From Bacteroidota bacterium (lineage in GTDB: Bacteria > Bacteroidota > Bacteroidia > B-17B0 > Aurantibacillaceae), in assembly GCA_018267475.1 (NCBI GenBank), contig JAFDYI010000012.1:1-64000 (forward strand): DNA of 64,000 nt, written 5' to 3'. Both the position numbers and the translations under genes were made by a program. Under the pieces are notes generated by a model. It saw only the letters and a program-made list of their open reading frames with translations, made no database searches and was not told where the DNA came from. Each line of letters starts with the position of its first letter. The stretch's first letter is position 1. Positions 8,634 through 18,117 of the stretch are shown here, piece by piece.

Positions 8634-9356
8634 TTATTTTTCAAAAATAAGGATTAGTCGTTCGGAGGTGTTTTCGTCAAAATTTTGTAACTTGTAATTA
8701 CCGAAGCAATGCTTTATTTTTAATCCGGCCTGCTGGGCTAAAGCGCTAAAATCGTTCTTGGTAAGCAGATGCACTTCTTCTTTAAAACAAGAGGTATGTT
8801 GCCCGTCTTGCACGGCAATTTCTTTTATTACAAAGTTATGTTCTGTTTTTTTTTTGATGCTAAAGCGAATGCCTTGACACTCTTTTTCCTCTGCCGGTAT
8901 CATGTTTTTTTTCACGTAAGTTGCGTTTAAAAAGTCCAGAACAAACAACCCGTTTTTTTTTAAAGATTGAGCCACTACTTTAAAAACGCGCTTATCATCA
9001 TGTTGGTTTTTGAAATAACCAAAGCTGGTAAATAAATTAAAAACAACATCAAAATACTGGGTGTAGAATAAGTTGCGCATATCGTGTCGGTAAAAATGAA
9101 GCGTATTATTTTCCTGTTTTTTAGCAGCTTGTATGCTTTCCTCCGATAAATCGGTAGCAATAACTTGCATGTTTTTTTTGTTTAAATAAACAGCGTGTCG
9201 CCCTTTGCCGCAATTCAAATCCCAAGCACGCACTTGCTCGGGCAGTTGTAATTTTTGGAGCAGATTGTCTATAAAAAATTCCGCTTCTTCATTGTTTCTA
9301 TTACCATATAAGATGTGGTAGTAGGGGGTGTTAAACCAATTTTGATACCAGTGCAT
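8634..9356 (-). CDS. Class I SAM-dependent methyltransferase
   Basis: The 240-residue product has the class I methyltransferase order: motif I VRAWDLNCGKGRHAVYLNKK (about residues 39-58), an acidic residue after the second strand in VIATDLSEESI, the HDMRNL segment and the FDVVFNLFTSFGYF motif. It is a small cytoplasmic enzyme of unknown substrate, with C-terminal strands typical of the ubiE/Methyltransf_25 group. Its ATG shares one base with the end of purE at 9356, which suggests coupled translation in the purE operon. Confidence 0.82.
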   Translation of the reverse strand: MHWYQNWFNTPYYHILYGNRNNEEAEFFIDNLLQKLQLPEQVRAWDLNCGKGRHAVYLNKKNMQVIATDLSEESIQAAKKQENNTLHFYRHDMRNLFYTQYFDVVFNLFTSFGYFKNQHDDKRVFKVVAQSLKKNGLFVLDFLNATYVKKNMIPAEEKECQGIRFSIKKKTEHNFVIKEIAVQDGQHTSCFKEEVHLLTKNDFSALAQQAGLKIKHCFGNYKLQNFDENTSERLILIFEK

Positions 9357-9859
9357 TATTTGCGTTTTTTTATTTCTTCGGAAGAGGCATACACTTTTGC
9401 TTTTAGCTCTTGCTTAAAAATACTAATTCGCTCTAGCAAGTTTTTATCGGAGGTGGCTAAAATTTGTGCCGCTAAAATACCGGCGTTTTGTGCCGCATTT
9501 ATGGCTACAGTAGCTACCGGCACACCATTGGGCATTTGCACGATAGATAGAAGCGAATCCCAACCATCAATAGAGTTGCTGGATTTTACAGGCACACCAA
9601 TAACAGGCAAGGAGGTAATAGCGGCTACCATGCCCGGCAGGTGGGCGGCCCCTCCGGCCCCGGCAATAATTACTTTCAATCCGTTTTTTGAAGCCTCTTG
9701 CGCATACATAAACATTTTATTAGGAGTTCGGTGAGCCGATACAATATCTATTTCATAAGGTATGTGCATTTTTTTTAAAATATCGGCGGCATCTTGCATA
9801 ATGGGCATATCACTGGCGCTGCCCATAATAATACCTACTAACGGTTTTTTGCTTGGCAT
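9356..9859 (-). CDS. purE: N5-carboxyaminoimidazole ribonucleotide mutase
   Basis: The 167-residue product is a full-length class I PurE, with GSASDMP at residues 13-19, SAHRTPNKM and the GAGGAAHLPGMVA loop. It rearranges N5-CAIR to CAIR in de novo purine synthesis. purK, its usual partner, is not in this window. purE is first in an apparent four-gene operon (purE / methyltransferase / ZIP / miaE). The upstream sequence holds TACCTTAG (minus strand, 9895-9902), a one-mismatch -7 box. Confidence 0.95.
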   Translation of the reverse strand: MPSKKPLVGIIMGSASDMPIMQDAADILKKMHIPYEIDIVSAHRTPNKMFMYAQEASKNGLKVIIAGAGGAAHLPGMVAAITSLPVIGVPVKSSNSIDGWDSLLSIVQMPNGVPVATVAINAAQNAGILAAQILATSDKNLLERISIFKQELKAKVYASSEEIKKRK

Positions 9860-9894
9860 AAAATGTGTTTTTTAACAGTTTTTATTTACGCAAG

Positions 9895-9902
9895 CTAAGG
9901 TA
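9895..9902 (-). promoter_or_regulatory. Possible -7 box of the purE operon
   Basis: On the minus strand this reads TACCTTAG, one mismatch from TAnnTTTG, 35 bp before the purE start. It sits in the 12-mer TTGTACCTTAGC, which recurs exactly before icmF (37977-37988). Confidence 0.35.
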
Positions 9903-9964
9903 CAATGTTTTTTTGTATCAGAGGTAAGAAGATATAAGAATCTATTTTTTTACAAAAATAGAGG

Positions 9965-9995
9965 CTTGCATAAGCAAAAATAATGGATACTTTTG
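9965..9995 (+). promoter_or_regulatory. Promoter of the M16 peptidase gene (-33 and -7)
   Basis: TACTTTTG at 9988-9995 matches TAnnTTTG exactly, with CTTG (TTG at 9966-9968) 19 bp upstream as a -33 element. Transcription would start near 9999, downstream of the ATG at 9983, so translation should begin at the ATG at 10028. Confidence 0.6.
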
Positions 9996-10027
9996 TACAA
10001 CAAACAACACAACCTATCAAAACAAAA

Positions 10028-12907
10028 ATGAAAGCCATAAAAAATACCCTTGTTCTTTGTGTTTTAAATCATTGCTTTTTTGCGCAAACACAAAACATTA
10101 AACTGAACATAAAAGAGTACAAGTTGGATAACGGCTTTACCGTTATTCTAAACGAGGATAAAACACAACCAAAAGTTTTTGGCGGCGTAAGTGTAAGAGC
10201 CGGAAGCAAAAACGACCCCGCCGATGCTACCGGACTGGCGCACTACATGGAGCACCTGCTGTTTAAAGGCACCGAAACGCTTGGCACAAAAGATTATGCA
10301 AAAGAAAAACCCTTTTTAGATTCCATTTACTATTACTACGATAAAATGGCGGGCACCACCGATGAGAAAGAGCGCGCCGCTATTCGCCAACGCATCAACG
10401 CCAACTCTATAGAGGCCGGCAAATACGGTATGCCCAACGAGTTTGATAAAATGCTTCGGTCTATCGGCTCGGAGGGGGTAAACGCCTTCACAAGCAACGA
10501 CATTACGTTTTATCACAACACTTTTCCGCCGGCACAAATAGAACGTTGGTTAGATGTTTACGCACATCGTTTTCAAAAACCGGTATTTAGGTCGTTTCAA
10601 AGTGAACTGGAAGTGGTGTATGAAGAAAAAAACAGAGGCATGGATATGTTTTTTGTACCCTTGATAGAAAAAGTAAATTCTTTGATATACAAACACCACC
10701 CCTACGGCACACAAACTACCATTGGCACGGTAGCGCACTTAAAAAACCCTTCGCTTACCAAAATGTATCAGTTTTTTAACACCTACTATGTAGCCAACAA
10801 CATGGCTTTGGTGCTAAGCGGCAATTTTGATACCGATGAAATAATGCCCATCATAAAAGAAAAGTTTGGCAAACTAAGAACCGGCACCGTACCCGAATTT
10901 CCACAATACAAAGAAGACGATTTTAAAGAAAGAGAATTTTATCAGGTGCGCATGAGCCCCATTAAACTGGGAGTATTGGCTTACCGCACCGTTCCTGCGG
11001 GCCATGCCGACGAAGTTACACTAAACGTGGTGAACGCGCTGCTAAGCAACAGTTCGCAAACAGGCCTAATAGACGAGCTTTCGGCAGAGGGCAAGCTTAT
11101 GGCGGCCGGCTTGTTTCCCTCTACAAACAAAGATTATGGAGCCACCGTTCTTTTCTTTGTTCCAAAAATTATTGGGCAACCTCTTGAAAACGCAGAAGGG
11201 CTGGTTTTGACCTGTATAGACCAAATAAAAAAAGGGGCTTTTGACGAAACCCTGCTAACCGCCATAAAAAACAGCCTGCTGATAGAAAATCAAAAAGAAT
11301 TAGAAAACATTTCTACCAGAGCCGTACTGCTTGGACAACTATTTGCTAACGGCCAAACGAGCGATGTGATTTTAAAACAAATAACCCAGTTGCAAAACAT
11401 AACAAAACAAATGGTGGTAGATGCGGCCAACAAATACTACAACAAAAATGTATTAACCCTATACTCTAAAACGGGATTTCCTAAAAAAGAAAAATTGAAA
11501 AAACCGGGGTTCAAACCGGTACTCGCCAATCAATCGGCAGAGTCGGAATACGCAGCCTATTTCAAAACCATTCCGGAGAAAAAAATAACGCCTCATTTCC
11601 TTGATTTTAAAGCCGATGTAAGCGACCAAAAAATATACGAAAAACACCGCCTGATCGCCGCCAAAAACCCGGAAAACAATCTTTTTAGCTTGGATATTTC
11701 GTATCAAACCAATTGGTTTGATGATGCGGCCATAGAAACTGCCGTTAAAGCCATGAATTATGTAGAAACCCCTAGCCTAAAAAACATTGAAATAAAAAAG
11801 AAACTACAGCAACTTGGTGTTACCGTTGGTTATGAAACTACGGATGAAGAAGTTACTATTTCTTTAAGCGGTTTAGAAAACAATTTGGAGCCGGCCCTTC
11901 AGATGCTTGAAACTATTTTTAAAGAGGGGCGTTTTAACGATAAAACCATTCTAAAAATAGTAGAAGACGAAAAAGGAGAAAAAAAATTAAATATGAATTC
12001 GCCCGAATACAAAGGACAACTGTTATACAACTACGTGCTTTTTGGGGCAAACTCTCCTTTTTTAAACAAGATAAGCGGTAAAGAATTAAAAAATAAAAAA
12101 CCACAAGAACTGTTTGAGGTGTTTAAAAAAAGCACTCAATATAATGCTGAAATAAAATTTGTGGGTAATACCGCCCCTGAACAACTAAAATCATGGATAG
12201 AAGCGCGCGGCCTTGTTGCAAAAGAACCCTTGCAACAGAAAAAAGACCCGATTGACGAGCGACACGAAGTGAAAGAGAACGCGGTATATGTGCTGCCCGA
12301 CAGCAAATCGCTACAATGCCAAATCCATTCGCTCATTACATCGGCTGCCGTTGATAATACCGAAAAGTATAAAATGGATGCCTTTAACGATTACTTCGGT
12401 AACTCGTTTTCCGGATTGGTGTTGCAAGAAATACGAGAATACCGTTCTTTAGCATACAGCGCAGGAGCAAAATATAAAAGGGCAGACAAGCCCAACGCTT
12501 TTAGTTTTTTACGAGGATATATGGGAGTACAAGCCGATAAAACCAACGAAGCCATTGGGGTGTACGATAGCTTAGTGAAATTTATACCCAGCAAACCCGA
12601 ACGTTTGGAATCGATTAAAAGCAATTTAATAAATTTAGCCAGCTCCTCATATCCGGAATTTAGAAAAATACCGGAAACTTATTTAGCCGAAACCAAATTA
12701 GGCTATACGCAATCACCCTGGATAGACGACCTGCCAAAATACAAAAACCTAGCGTTTGAAGATATCATGCGTTTTTACAAAGACCACATTCAGGGCCGCA
12801 CGCAAGCCCTTATTATAGTGGGAAACACGTCGCGCTTTTCGTTAAAAGCATTAGAAAAATATGGAAAAATAATCAAAGTAACCAAAAAAATGATTTTGAA
12901 AGATTAA
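10028..12907 (+). CDS. M16 family zinc metallopeptidase (two-domain, secreted)
   Basis: The product (959 residues from this start) belongs to the insulinase/pitrilysin family. The zinc motif HYMEH lies at residues 72-76 and the distal ligand in ELEVVYEEKNRGMDM about 77 residues later. A second, inactive M16 half follows (about 480 onward), ending in an M16_C-like segment with EIREYRSLAYSAGA. The open frame extends to an ATG at 9983, but that codon lies inside the promoter; from 10028 the protein begins with a normal signal peptide ending near FFAQTQN. It is expected in the periplasm or on the outer membrane, degrading peptides. It stands alone as a transcript. Confidence 0.9.
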   Translation: MKAIKNTLVLCVLNHCFFAQTQNIKLNIKEYKLDNGFTVILNEDKTQPKVFGGVSVRAGSKNDPADATGLAHYMEHLLFKGTETLGTKDYAKEKPFLDSIYYYYDKMAGTTDEKERAAIRQRINANSIEAGKYGMPNEFDKMLRSIGSEGVNAFTSNDITFYHNTFPPAQIERWLDVYAHRFQKPVFRSFQSELEVVYEEKNRGMDMFFVPLIEKVNSLIYKHHPYGTQTTIGTVAHLKNPSLTKMYQFFNTYYVANNMALVLSGNFDTDEIMPIIKEKFGKLRTGTVPEFPQYKEDDFKEREFYQVRMSPIKLGVLAYRTVPAGHADEVTLNVVNALLSNSSQTGLIDELSAEGKLMAAGLFPSTNKDYGATVLFFVPKIIGQPLENAEGLVLTCIDQIKKGAFDETLLTAIKNSLLIENQKELENISTRAVLLGQLFANGQTSDVILKQITQLQNITKQMVVDAANKYYNKNVLTLYSKTGFPKKEKLKKPGFKPVLANQSAESEYAAYFKTIPEKKITPHFLDFKADVSDQKIYEKHRLIAAKNPENNLFSLDISYQTNWFDDAAIETAVKAMNYVETPSLKNIEIKKKLQQLGVTVGYETTDEEVTISLSGLENNLEPALQMLETIFKEGRFNDKTILKIVEDEKGEKKLNMNSPEYKGQLLYNYVLFGANSPFLNKISGKELKNKKPQELFEVFKKSTQYNAEIKFVGNTAPEQLKSWIEARGLVAKEPLQQKKDPIDERHEVKENAVYVLPDSKSLQCQIHSLITSAAVDNTEKYKMDAFNDYFGNSFSGLVLQEIREYRSLAYSAGAKYKRADKPNAFSFLRGYMGVQADKTNEAIGVYDSLVKFIPSKPERLESIKSNLINLASSSYPEFRKIPETYLAETKLGYTQSPWIDDLPKYKNLAFEDIMRFYKDHIQGRTQALIIVGNTSRFSLKALEKYGKIIKVTKKMILKD

Positions 12908-12994
12908 AAAACAGATTCTGGTTTTTTCATGAATTTTTGTTCAAAATTAAAGCAAATACCCAAACCCATCTAACCCTCATTTCTCTAATTTTAT

Positions 12995-13002
12995 TATTTT
13001 TG
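12995..13002 (+). promoter_or_regulatory. -7 promoter box of parE
   Basis: TATTTTTG matches TAnnTTTG exactly and lies 84 bp before the parE start, giving an unusually long 5' leader of about 80 bases for this window. I see no clear riboswitch in the leader. Confidence 0.5.
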
Positions 13003-13086
13003 CCATCGCAAAGAGATTGAAATTATTTGTGCTATTCTTAGCACTGAAAAACACAAACTATAAATAAACCGATTTTTTAAACCCCT

Positions 13087-14946
13087 ATGGCCAAAGAAAC
13101 AAACTATAACGAAGACAGTATTAAGTCCTTAGACTGGAAAGAGCATATACGCATGCGCCCCGGTATGTATATTGGGAAGTTGGGCGACGGCTCTGCTTTT
13201 GATGACGGTATTTATGTGTTGATAAAAGAGGTGATGGATAACTCTATTGACGAGTTTATGATGGGTGCCGGAAAAAAAATAGAAATTAGCGTGAAAGAAG
13301 GAGTGGTTTCCGTACGCGATTACGGGCGCGGTATTCCCTTAGGAAAAGTAATTGACGTAGTATCAAAAATAAACACCGGAGGCAAGTACGATAGCGATGC
13401 CTTTAAAAAATCTATAGGTCTAAACGGAGTAGGTACTAAGGCGGTAAACGCTTTGTCAAATAATTTTGTTGTTGTTTCCTTTCGCGATGGGCAACGAAAA
13501 ACGGCTGAATTTAACAGGGGCGAGTTGGTAAAAGAAAGCAAATTAGAAAAAACCAACGAAGCAAACGGTACCTATGTAGAATTTAAGCCTGATGATAGTA
13601 TTTTTAAAAAATACCATTTTGTGCACGAATATATAGACCGCATGCTGTGGAACTACGCCTTTTTAAACACCGGCTTGACGCTTCATTTCAATGGCAACAC
13701 GTATAAGTCAGAAAACGGATTAAAAGATTTGCTAGAGAAAAACATCACCGGTGAAATTTTATACCCCATCATTCATTTAAAAGGCGAAGATATTGAGTTG
13801 GCTATGACACATAGCAACGAGCATTTTTCGGAAGAATACTACAGCTATGTAAACGGCCAATATACCACACAGGGCGGCACACACCAGGGCGCCTTTCGTG
13901 AAGCAGTAGTAAAAACGGTACGCGAATTTTTTAAAAAAGATTTCGATCCTACCGATGTACGCAAATCGATTATTGCAGCCGTTTCGGTAAAAATACAAGA
14001 ACCCGTTTTTGAATCGCAAACCAAAACCAAATTAGGCTCGCAAGAGATAGCGCCCGGCGGACAAAGCATTCGCTCGTTTATAGGCGATTTTATTAAACAA
14101 CAATTAGATAATTATCTACACAAAAACCCCGAAACAGCAAAAGCCATTGAGGCTAAAATTATAGCCAACGAGCGCGAGCGAAAAGAACTTTCGGGCATAC
14201 AAAAATTAGCCCGCGAACGAGCTAAAAAAGCATCGCTGCACAACAAAAAATTACGCGACTGCCGCATTCATTTGGACGACAATAAAGATAACCGCCGATT
14301 AGAGACCACTTTGTTTATTTGCGAGGGCGACTCGGCCAGCGGCTCTATCACAAAAACCCGAGACGTAAACACACAGGCCGTTTTTAGCCTAAAAGGAAAG
14401 CCGCTAAATTGTTTTGGTTTGGGAAAAAAGGTGGTTTACGAAAACGAAGAGTTTAATTTACTTCAGGCTGCCCTTAAGATAGAAGAAAGCTTGGAAGAGC
14501 TGCGTTACAACAACGTGGTAATTGCTACTGATGCCGATGTGGACGGCATGCACATTCGTTTGTTGTTGCTCACCTTCTTTTTGCAATTTTTTCCGGATTT
14601 GGTAAAAAACAACCACGTATTTATTTTACAAACCCCTTTATTTAGGGTACGTAATAAAAAAGAAACTATTTATTGCTATAACGACGAAGAACGAAAAGCA
14701 GCTATCGCTAAATTGTCGCCTAAACCCGAGATTACCCGCTTTAAAGGTTTGGGTGAAATATCCCCCGAAGAGTTCAAACATTTTATAGGAAAAGATATCC
14801 GCTTGGAGCCGGTATTGATAGACCAACAGGCCTCCATACAAAACATGCTAAGTTACTACATGGGCAAAAACACGCAAGAGCGACAAGAGTTTATTATTGA
14901 CAGTTTGCGCGTAGAAAAAGACACCGAAGTTGAGCTTGCGGGATAG
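13087..14946 (+). CDS. parE: DNA topoisomerase IV subunit B
   Basis: The 619-residue product has the GHKL ATPase motifs [20 protein letters not shown] and [13 protein letters not shown]. It then has the transducer domain with QTKTKLGS and the TOPRIM domain with [10 protein letters not shown] and [14 protein letters not shown]. Length and the start [17 protein letters not shown] fit Bacteroidetes ParE rather than GyrB. With ParC it decatenates daughter chromosomes. In many Bacteroidetes parC follows directly; here the next gene is a convergent AsmA gene after 5 bp, so parC must lie elsewhere. Confidence 0.9.
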   Translation: MAKETNYNEDSIKSLDWKEHIRMRPGMYIGKLGDGSAFDDGIYVLIKEVMDNSIDEFMMGAGKKIEISVKEGVVSVRDYGRGIPLGKVIDVVSKINTGGKYDSDAFKKSIGLNGVGTKAVNALSNNFVVVSFRDGQRKTAEFNRGELVKESKLEKTNEANGTYVEFKPDDSIFKKYHFVHEYIDRMLWNYAFLNTGLTLHFNGNTYKSENGLKDLLEKNITGEILYPIIHLKGEDIELAMTHSNEHFSEEYYSYVNGQYTTQGGTHQGAFREAVVKTVREFFKKDFDPTDVRKSIIAAVSVKIQEPVFESQTKTKLGSQEIAPGGQSIRSFIGDFIKQQLDNYLHKNPETAKAIEAKIIANERERKELSGIQKLARERAKKASLHNKKLRDCRIHLDDNKDNRRLETTLFICEGDSASGSITKTRDVNTQAVFSLKGKPLNCFGLGKKVVYENEEFNLLQAALKIEESLEELRYNNVVIATDADVDGMHIRLLLLTFFLQFFPDLVKNNHVFILQTPLFRVRNKKETIYCYNDEERKAAIAKLSPKPEITRFKGLGEISPEEFKHFIGKDIRLEPVLIDQQASIQNMLSYYMGKNTQERQEFIIDSLRVEKDTEVELAG

Positions 14947-14951
14947 AAAAA

Positions 14952-17753
14952 TTATTTCAGCTTATCGGCTTGCGCCTGCGCATCGGCTATAATTTTATCG
15001 GCTTTTGAGGCTGCCTCATCGTTTATTTTTTTCGCTTTTATATCAGCCTCTTGTTTTAATTTTTCGGCTGCTTTTTTGGCTGCTATTTTGGCTAAGGGGT
15101 TAGATACGGCGCTTACTAAGGAGTCGGCTGCGCGATACCCAGCCTCTCGTGCCTGTTGTGATAGACGGGCCGCCTCTGCCTTCAATGCATCGGCTTGCTT
15201 TTGTGCTGCGGCTAACAGTTCTTCTGCTTTTTGAGAAGCTACTTGTTTTACTTCGTTTACCACCGCTTCTTTTACTTGTTGGGCCACGCTTATGTTTCCG
15301 GTTCCTTTTCCGGGTACCACTTTTACAGTAGGCTTAGTAATAGTGCCACCAATAAGGGCGGTAACATCTATGTTTTCGGGTAATGAGAAATTAGTACCTA
15401 CAACGGAGCCGGCTTTGCTTAATAAACCTTGTACCGCTTGCTGGGCTTGCGCACCTATTATTTTTGTTGGTACCTGCATCAACCATTTGTAATCTATTGT
15501 TTGGTCAAAACCGGTAGAGCCGCTCACCTCAGCCGGAACGCCCGCCACGTTTATTTTAAACGGCTTTGTGGTAACGCGCCCCTCTTTAAACTCATAAAAA
15601 ACATTGATGTCGTTTAGATTTATTGTTTTTAGTTTATTTAAACGCAAGGCGTCATCTAATTTTACCAAGGGTTCAAAATCTTTAATGGCCAATGCTTTTG
15701 CTTTAATAGCGCCATCGCCCGAAAGTGTATTTAGGTCGGGGCTCATATCTTGTTTTAGGGTGCCGTTTAAGTTATTAAGCGTAGCTGAAAATTTGCCCTG
15801 CACCGATTTAGCAACGGGAGCTAACTTTTCCACCGTATTAAAAGCAGAAACTGTTTTTTGCACATCAATATCGCTCATGTTTAAATTAAAATAAATGGTT
15901 GGCTTTTCTGTATTTTTAGTGTCATAAAAACCATCCATAAGCATAGAGCCATCTAATAGATTCATTTTTACTTTGCTCATAGAGGCGCGCGCGTTGCGTA
16001 CTGTGATAGCGCCCGCAACATGGGTAATTTCTATTTTGTCGTACTGTATTTTTTTTATGTCGGAGTTGAGTTCAAAATCAATGTTTTTGGGCACAAGCGC
16101 CACCGATTGTGTAGTGGAGGAGGGGGCAGTATTGGTAGTGGCTGCGCTTGGCGTAGGTGCGGTTTTGGTGCCGGTATTTGAAGAAGAAGACATCAGCTCA
16201 TTTAAATCAAGCAGATTGGAGTTAAGTGTAAAAGCGCCTTTTATTAAGCTATCTTGAAAAAGATACTGCATAAAGTTTTCTATTTTTCCCTTCATGTTTA
16301 TATCCGATTTTCCTAAGCGGCTATCAAAAGAAGTAAGGTTTACCGTTTGAGGGGTAAAGCCTAATTTCATTTCGTTAATAAACACGCTGTATGGAAGCGA
16401 ACTTGTTTTGTAATTCATTTTTGCTATTTCTAAACTTCCTTCAGCTTTAAATTCATCGTATTTTTTTTTGGTAATGGCCGACATTTTTCCTTTCATCTTT
16501 ACATCGGCTGTTATGATGCCGCTCATGTTATCCCCTTTTTCTAAAGGCATGACATCTTTTATGGAATTCAAATCTATTTTTCCTTTTATTTCGCCGTGCA
16601 GGTTGGGATCTGATACAGGCGTTTTTATGTGCATGACCATATCGATGGGGTTGTCGGCAACGGCTATATGAAATTTATTAATATCTACATTGGTGGCGTC
16701 GGGCTTGCCGTTTGGATTTTCAATATCACACAATATATTTATGTTTGTAACCGATTTGGGTAAAGAGGGGTACTTAAACATAGCGTTTGCTATTTCTATA
16801 TGCGCCCCAAAAGCAGGGATGGTTTTGGCATTATAGGTTCCTTTTGCAAAGCCGGTGAGTGCCAATTTTCCGGCAGTGGTAACGTTTGCAAAATCTTTGT
16901 TATACACAGCGGGAACTAGAGAGAGAATGTTTTTAAACTCGGTTTGCTTGCAAAGAAATTTTAAATCCATATTTATATTGGTGTCGGGCATAGCTACAAA
17001 ACCTTCTATACCCAAGGCCAGCTCATTGATGTTTATTTCATTTTCTTTAAAAGTAAATTTCATGTTGGGCATATCCGCATCAAACCCGGTTTTAAATTTA
17101 ATGCGCATGTTTTTTGCATAATGGACGCCCCCCATAGAAAAATCTAATTTTTGTATTTCAGAAAAAAGATTCATTAAAAAATGGTCTTGGGTAAAATCGC
17201 CGGACAACTTAAAATCAAAATCGTAAATAGCGGCGCTTCTGTCGGCTTGTTTGTCGTTATACTTGATTTGCGCTTTAGTAATTTCAAACAACGAAAGCCC
17301 CAGCTTGAATTTTGTCTTTTCGCCCGAAGCTGTGGTTTCTTTTTTTGTGTCGGTGGCGGGTTTGGTGATGTCCCAGTTAGCTTTTCCGTTTTGTAAAACC
17401 AGTGCGTTTATCTTGGGTTCTTGAATGCTAATTTCTTTTATTTTTATTTCATCTCCTTTTATAACGCTCATTATGTTTATATCCAACGATAGCTTTTTTA
17501 TATAAGCCAGCGTATCGTTAGAAAAATCGCTTACGCCCACTACGTTTAGGTCGTTAATAAAAAAACGAAGGTTTGGAAATGAGGATATGATAGACACATC
17601 AAAAGCGCCAAAATCAACTTTTGCATTTAGGTTTTTGTTTGCCTCCTCTTTAGCTAATTGTATCAGTTTATCTTTAAACAAAAACGGAAGCGTAATAAGA
17701 GCCGCAAGCAACACGATTATCGTAATACCGGTAATTTTCAAAAGTTTTTTCAC
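14952..17753 (-). CDS. AsmA family envelope protein
   Basis: This 933-residue protein starts with one membrane helix (about 5-25), followed by a long, mainly beta region typical of the AsmA superfamily, with the N-terminal AsmA domain and an AsmA C-terminal region around 570-800. The last 80 residues are an Ala/Lys/Glu-rich coiled coil (KAEAARLSQQAREAG and similar), a tail often seen in Bacteroidetes members. A low-complexity Thr/Ser/Pro linker lies near 527-552. AsmA-like proteins are thought to carry phospholipids between the inner and outer membrane; the role here is inferred. It has its own -7 box at 17795-17802. Confidence 0.85.
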   Translation of the reverse strand: MKKLLKITGITIIVLLAALITLPFLFKDKLIQLAKEEANKNLNAKVDFGAFDVSIISSFPNLRFFINDLNVVGVSDFSNDTLAYIKKLSLDINIMSVIKGDEIKIKEISIQEPKINALVLQNGKANWDITKPATDTKKETTASGEKTKFKLGLSLFEITKAQIKYNDKQADRSAAIYDFDFKLSGDFTQDHFLMNLFSEIQKLDFSMGGVHYAKNMRIKFKTGFDADMPNMKFTFKENEININELALGIEGFVAMPDTNINMDLKFLCKQTEFKNILSLVPAVYNKDFANVTTAGKLALTGFAKGTYNAKTIPAFGAHIEIANAMFKYPSLPKSVTNINILCDIENPNGKPDATNVDINKFHIAVADNPIDMVMHIKTPVSDPNLHGEIKGKIDLNSIKDVMPLEKGDNMSGIITADVKMKGKMSAITKKKYDEFKAEGSLEIAKMNYKTSSLPYSVFINEMKLGFTPQTVNLTSFDSRLGKSDINMKGKIENFMQYLFQDSLIKGAFTLNSNLLDLNELMSSSSNTGTKTAPTPSAATTNTAPSSTTQSVALVPKNIDFELNSDIKKIQYDKIEITHVAGAITVRNARASMSKVKMNLLDGSMLMDGFYDTKNTEKPTIYFNLNMSDIDVQKTVSAFNTVEKLAPVAKSVQGKFSATLNNLNGTLKQDMSPDLNTLSGDGAIKAKALAIKDFEPLVKLDDALRLNKLKTINLNDINVFYEFKEGRVTTKPFKINVAGVPAEVSGSTGFDQTIDYKWLMQVPTKIIGAQAQQAVQGLLSKAGSVVGTNFSLPENIDVTALIGGTITKPTVKVVPGKGTGNISVAQQVKEAVVNEVKQVASQKAEELLAAAQKQADALKAEAARLSQQAREAGYRAADSLVSAVSNPLAKIAAKKAAEKLKQEADIKAKKINDEAASKADKIIADAQAQADKLK

Positions 17754-17794
17754 GAGCTGGTGTTTTAAAATTATTCTTAAAAAAAGTTAAAACA

Positions 17795-17802
17795 CAAAAG
17801 TA
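17795..17802 (-). promoter_or_regulatory. -7 promoter box of the AsmA gene
   Basis: On the minus strand this reads TACTTTTG, an exact TAnnTTTG match, 41 bp before the AsmA start. Confidence 0.5.
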
Positions 17803-17870
17803 AAACAAAAACTTGGAATGACTGTATCTCTTCTTTTATTTTAACAAAAAAAGAGGTCGCGCGGGCTTAA

Positions 17871-17916
17871 CTTGGTTGTTACTTAGCTATAACCAGCGGT
17901 TGACTTAGCCGTTGGT
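17871..17916. repeat. Paired hairpins in intergenic DNA
   Basis: Two adjacent stem-loops share the loop sequence ACTTAGC (17881-17887 and 17903-17909). The second is strong: CCAGCGG (17893-17899) pairs with CCGTTGG (17909-17915) with one G-T pair. The first pairs GTTA (17878-17881) with TAAC (17890-17893). No T-run follows on either strand, so these are not ordinary terminators. They precede the antitoxin-like remnant. Confidence 0.5.
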
Positions 17917-17960
17917 ATAAAAATAAATGGGTAGTATATGCTTTTACTAAAATAGATATA

Positions 17961-18104
17961 ATGAAAATACTATCCTTAAAATTAGACGACGCCATTTTTG
18001 AAGAAACAGAAAAACTAAAAACAAATTTAAAAATGGTGTTGGACTTGCGAGTTGCCAACCGTTTCCGAAACGTACAGAGTACATCCGGACAAATCCTTTT
18101 GTAG
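17961..18104 (+). pseudogene. Ribbon-helix-helix antitoxin-like remnant, 47 codons
   Basis: A short open frame begins MKILSLKLDDAIFEETEKLK, which closely resembles the start of ribbon-helix-helix antitoxins and CopG-like repressors (a beta strand followed by helix 1). After about residue 24 the frame no longer looks like the expected second helix, and it stops after 47 residues. No toxin gene follows: the next feature is the convergent alpha-oxoamine synthase gene 13 bp away. I read it as a decayed antitoxin gene; a real small DNA-binding protein is less likely. The remaining bases of 17754-18117 hold only the paired hairpins and the AsmA promoter. Confidence 0.45.
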
Positions 18105-18117
18105 CGTAGTAAAAAGG

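Noticed and set aside
9983-10027. Upstream ATG extending the M16 peptidase by 15 residues
   Set aside because: The ATG lies before the -7 box of the same gene and hides the signal peptide; the ATG at 10028 is the better start.
12905-12926. A/T-rich hairpin after the M16 gene as a terminator
   Set aside because: The stem has only three G-C-containing pairs plus A-T runs and a bulge; too weak to call.
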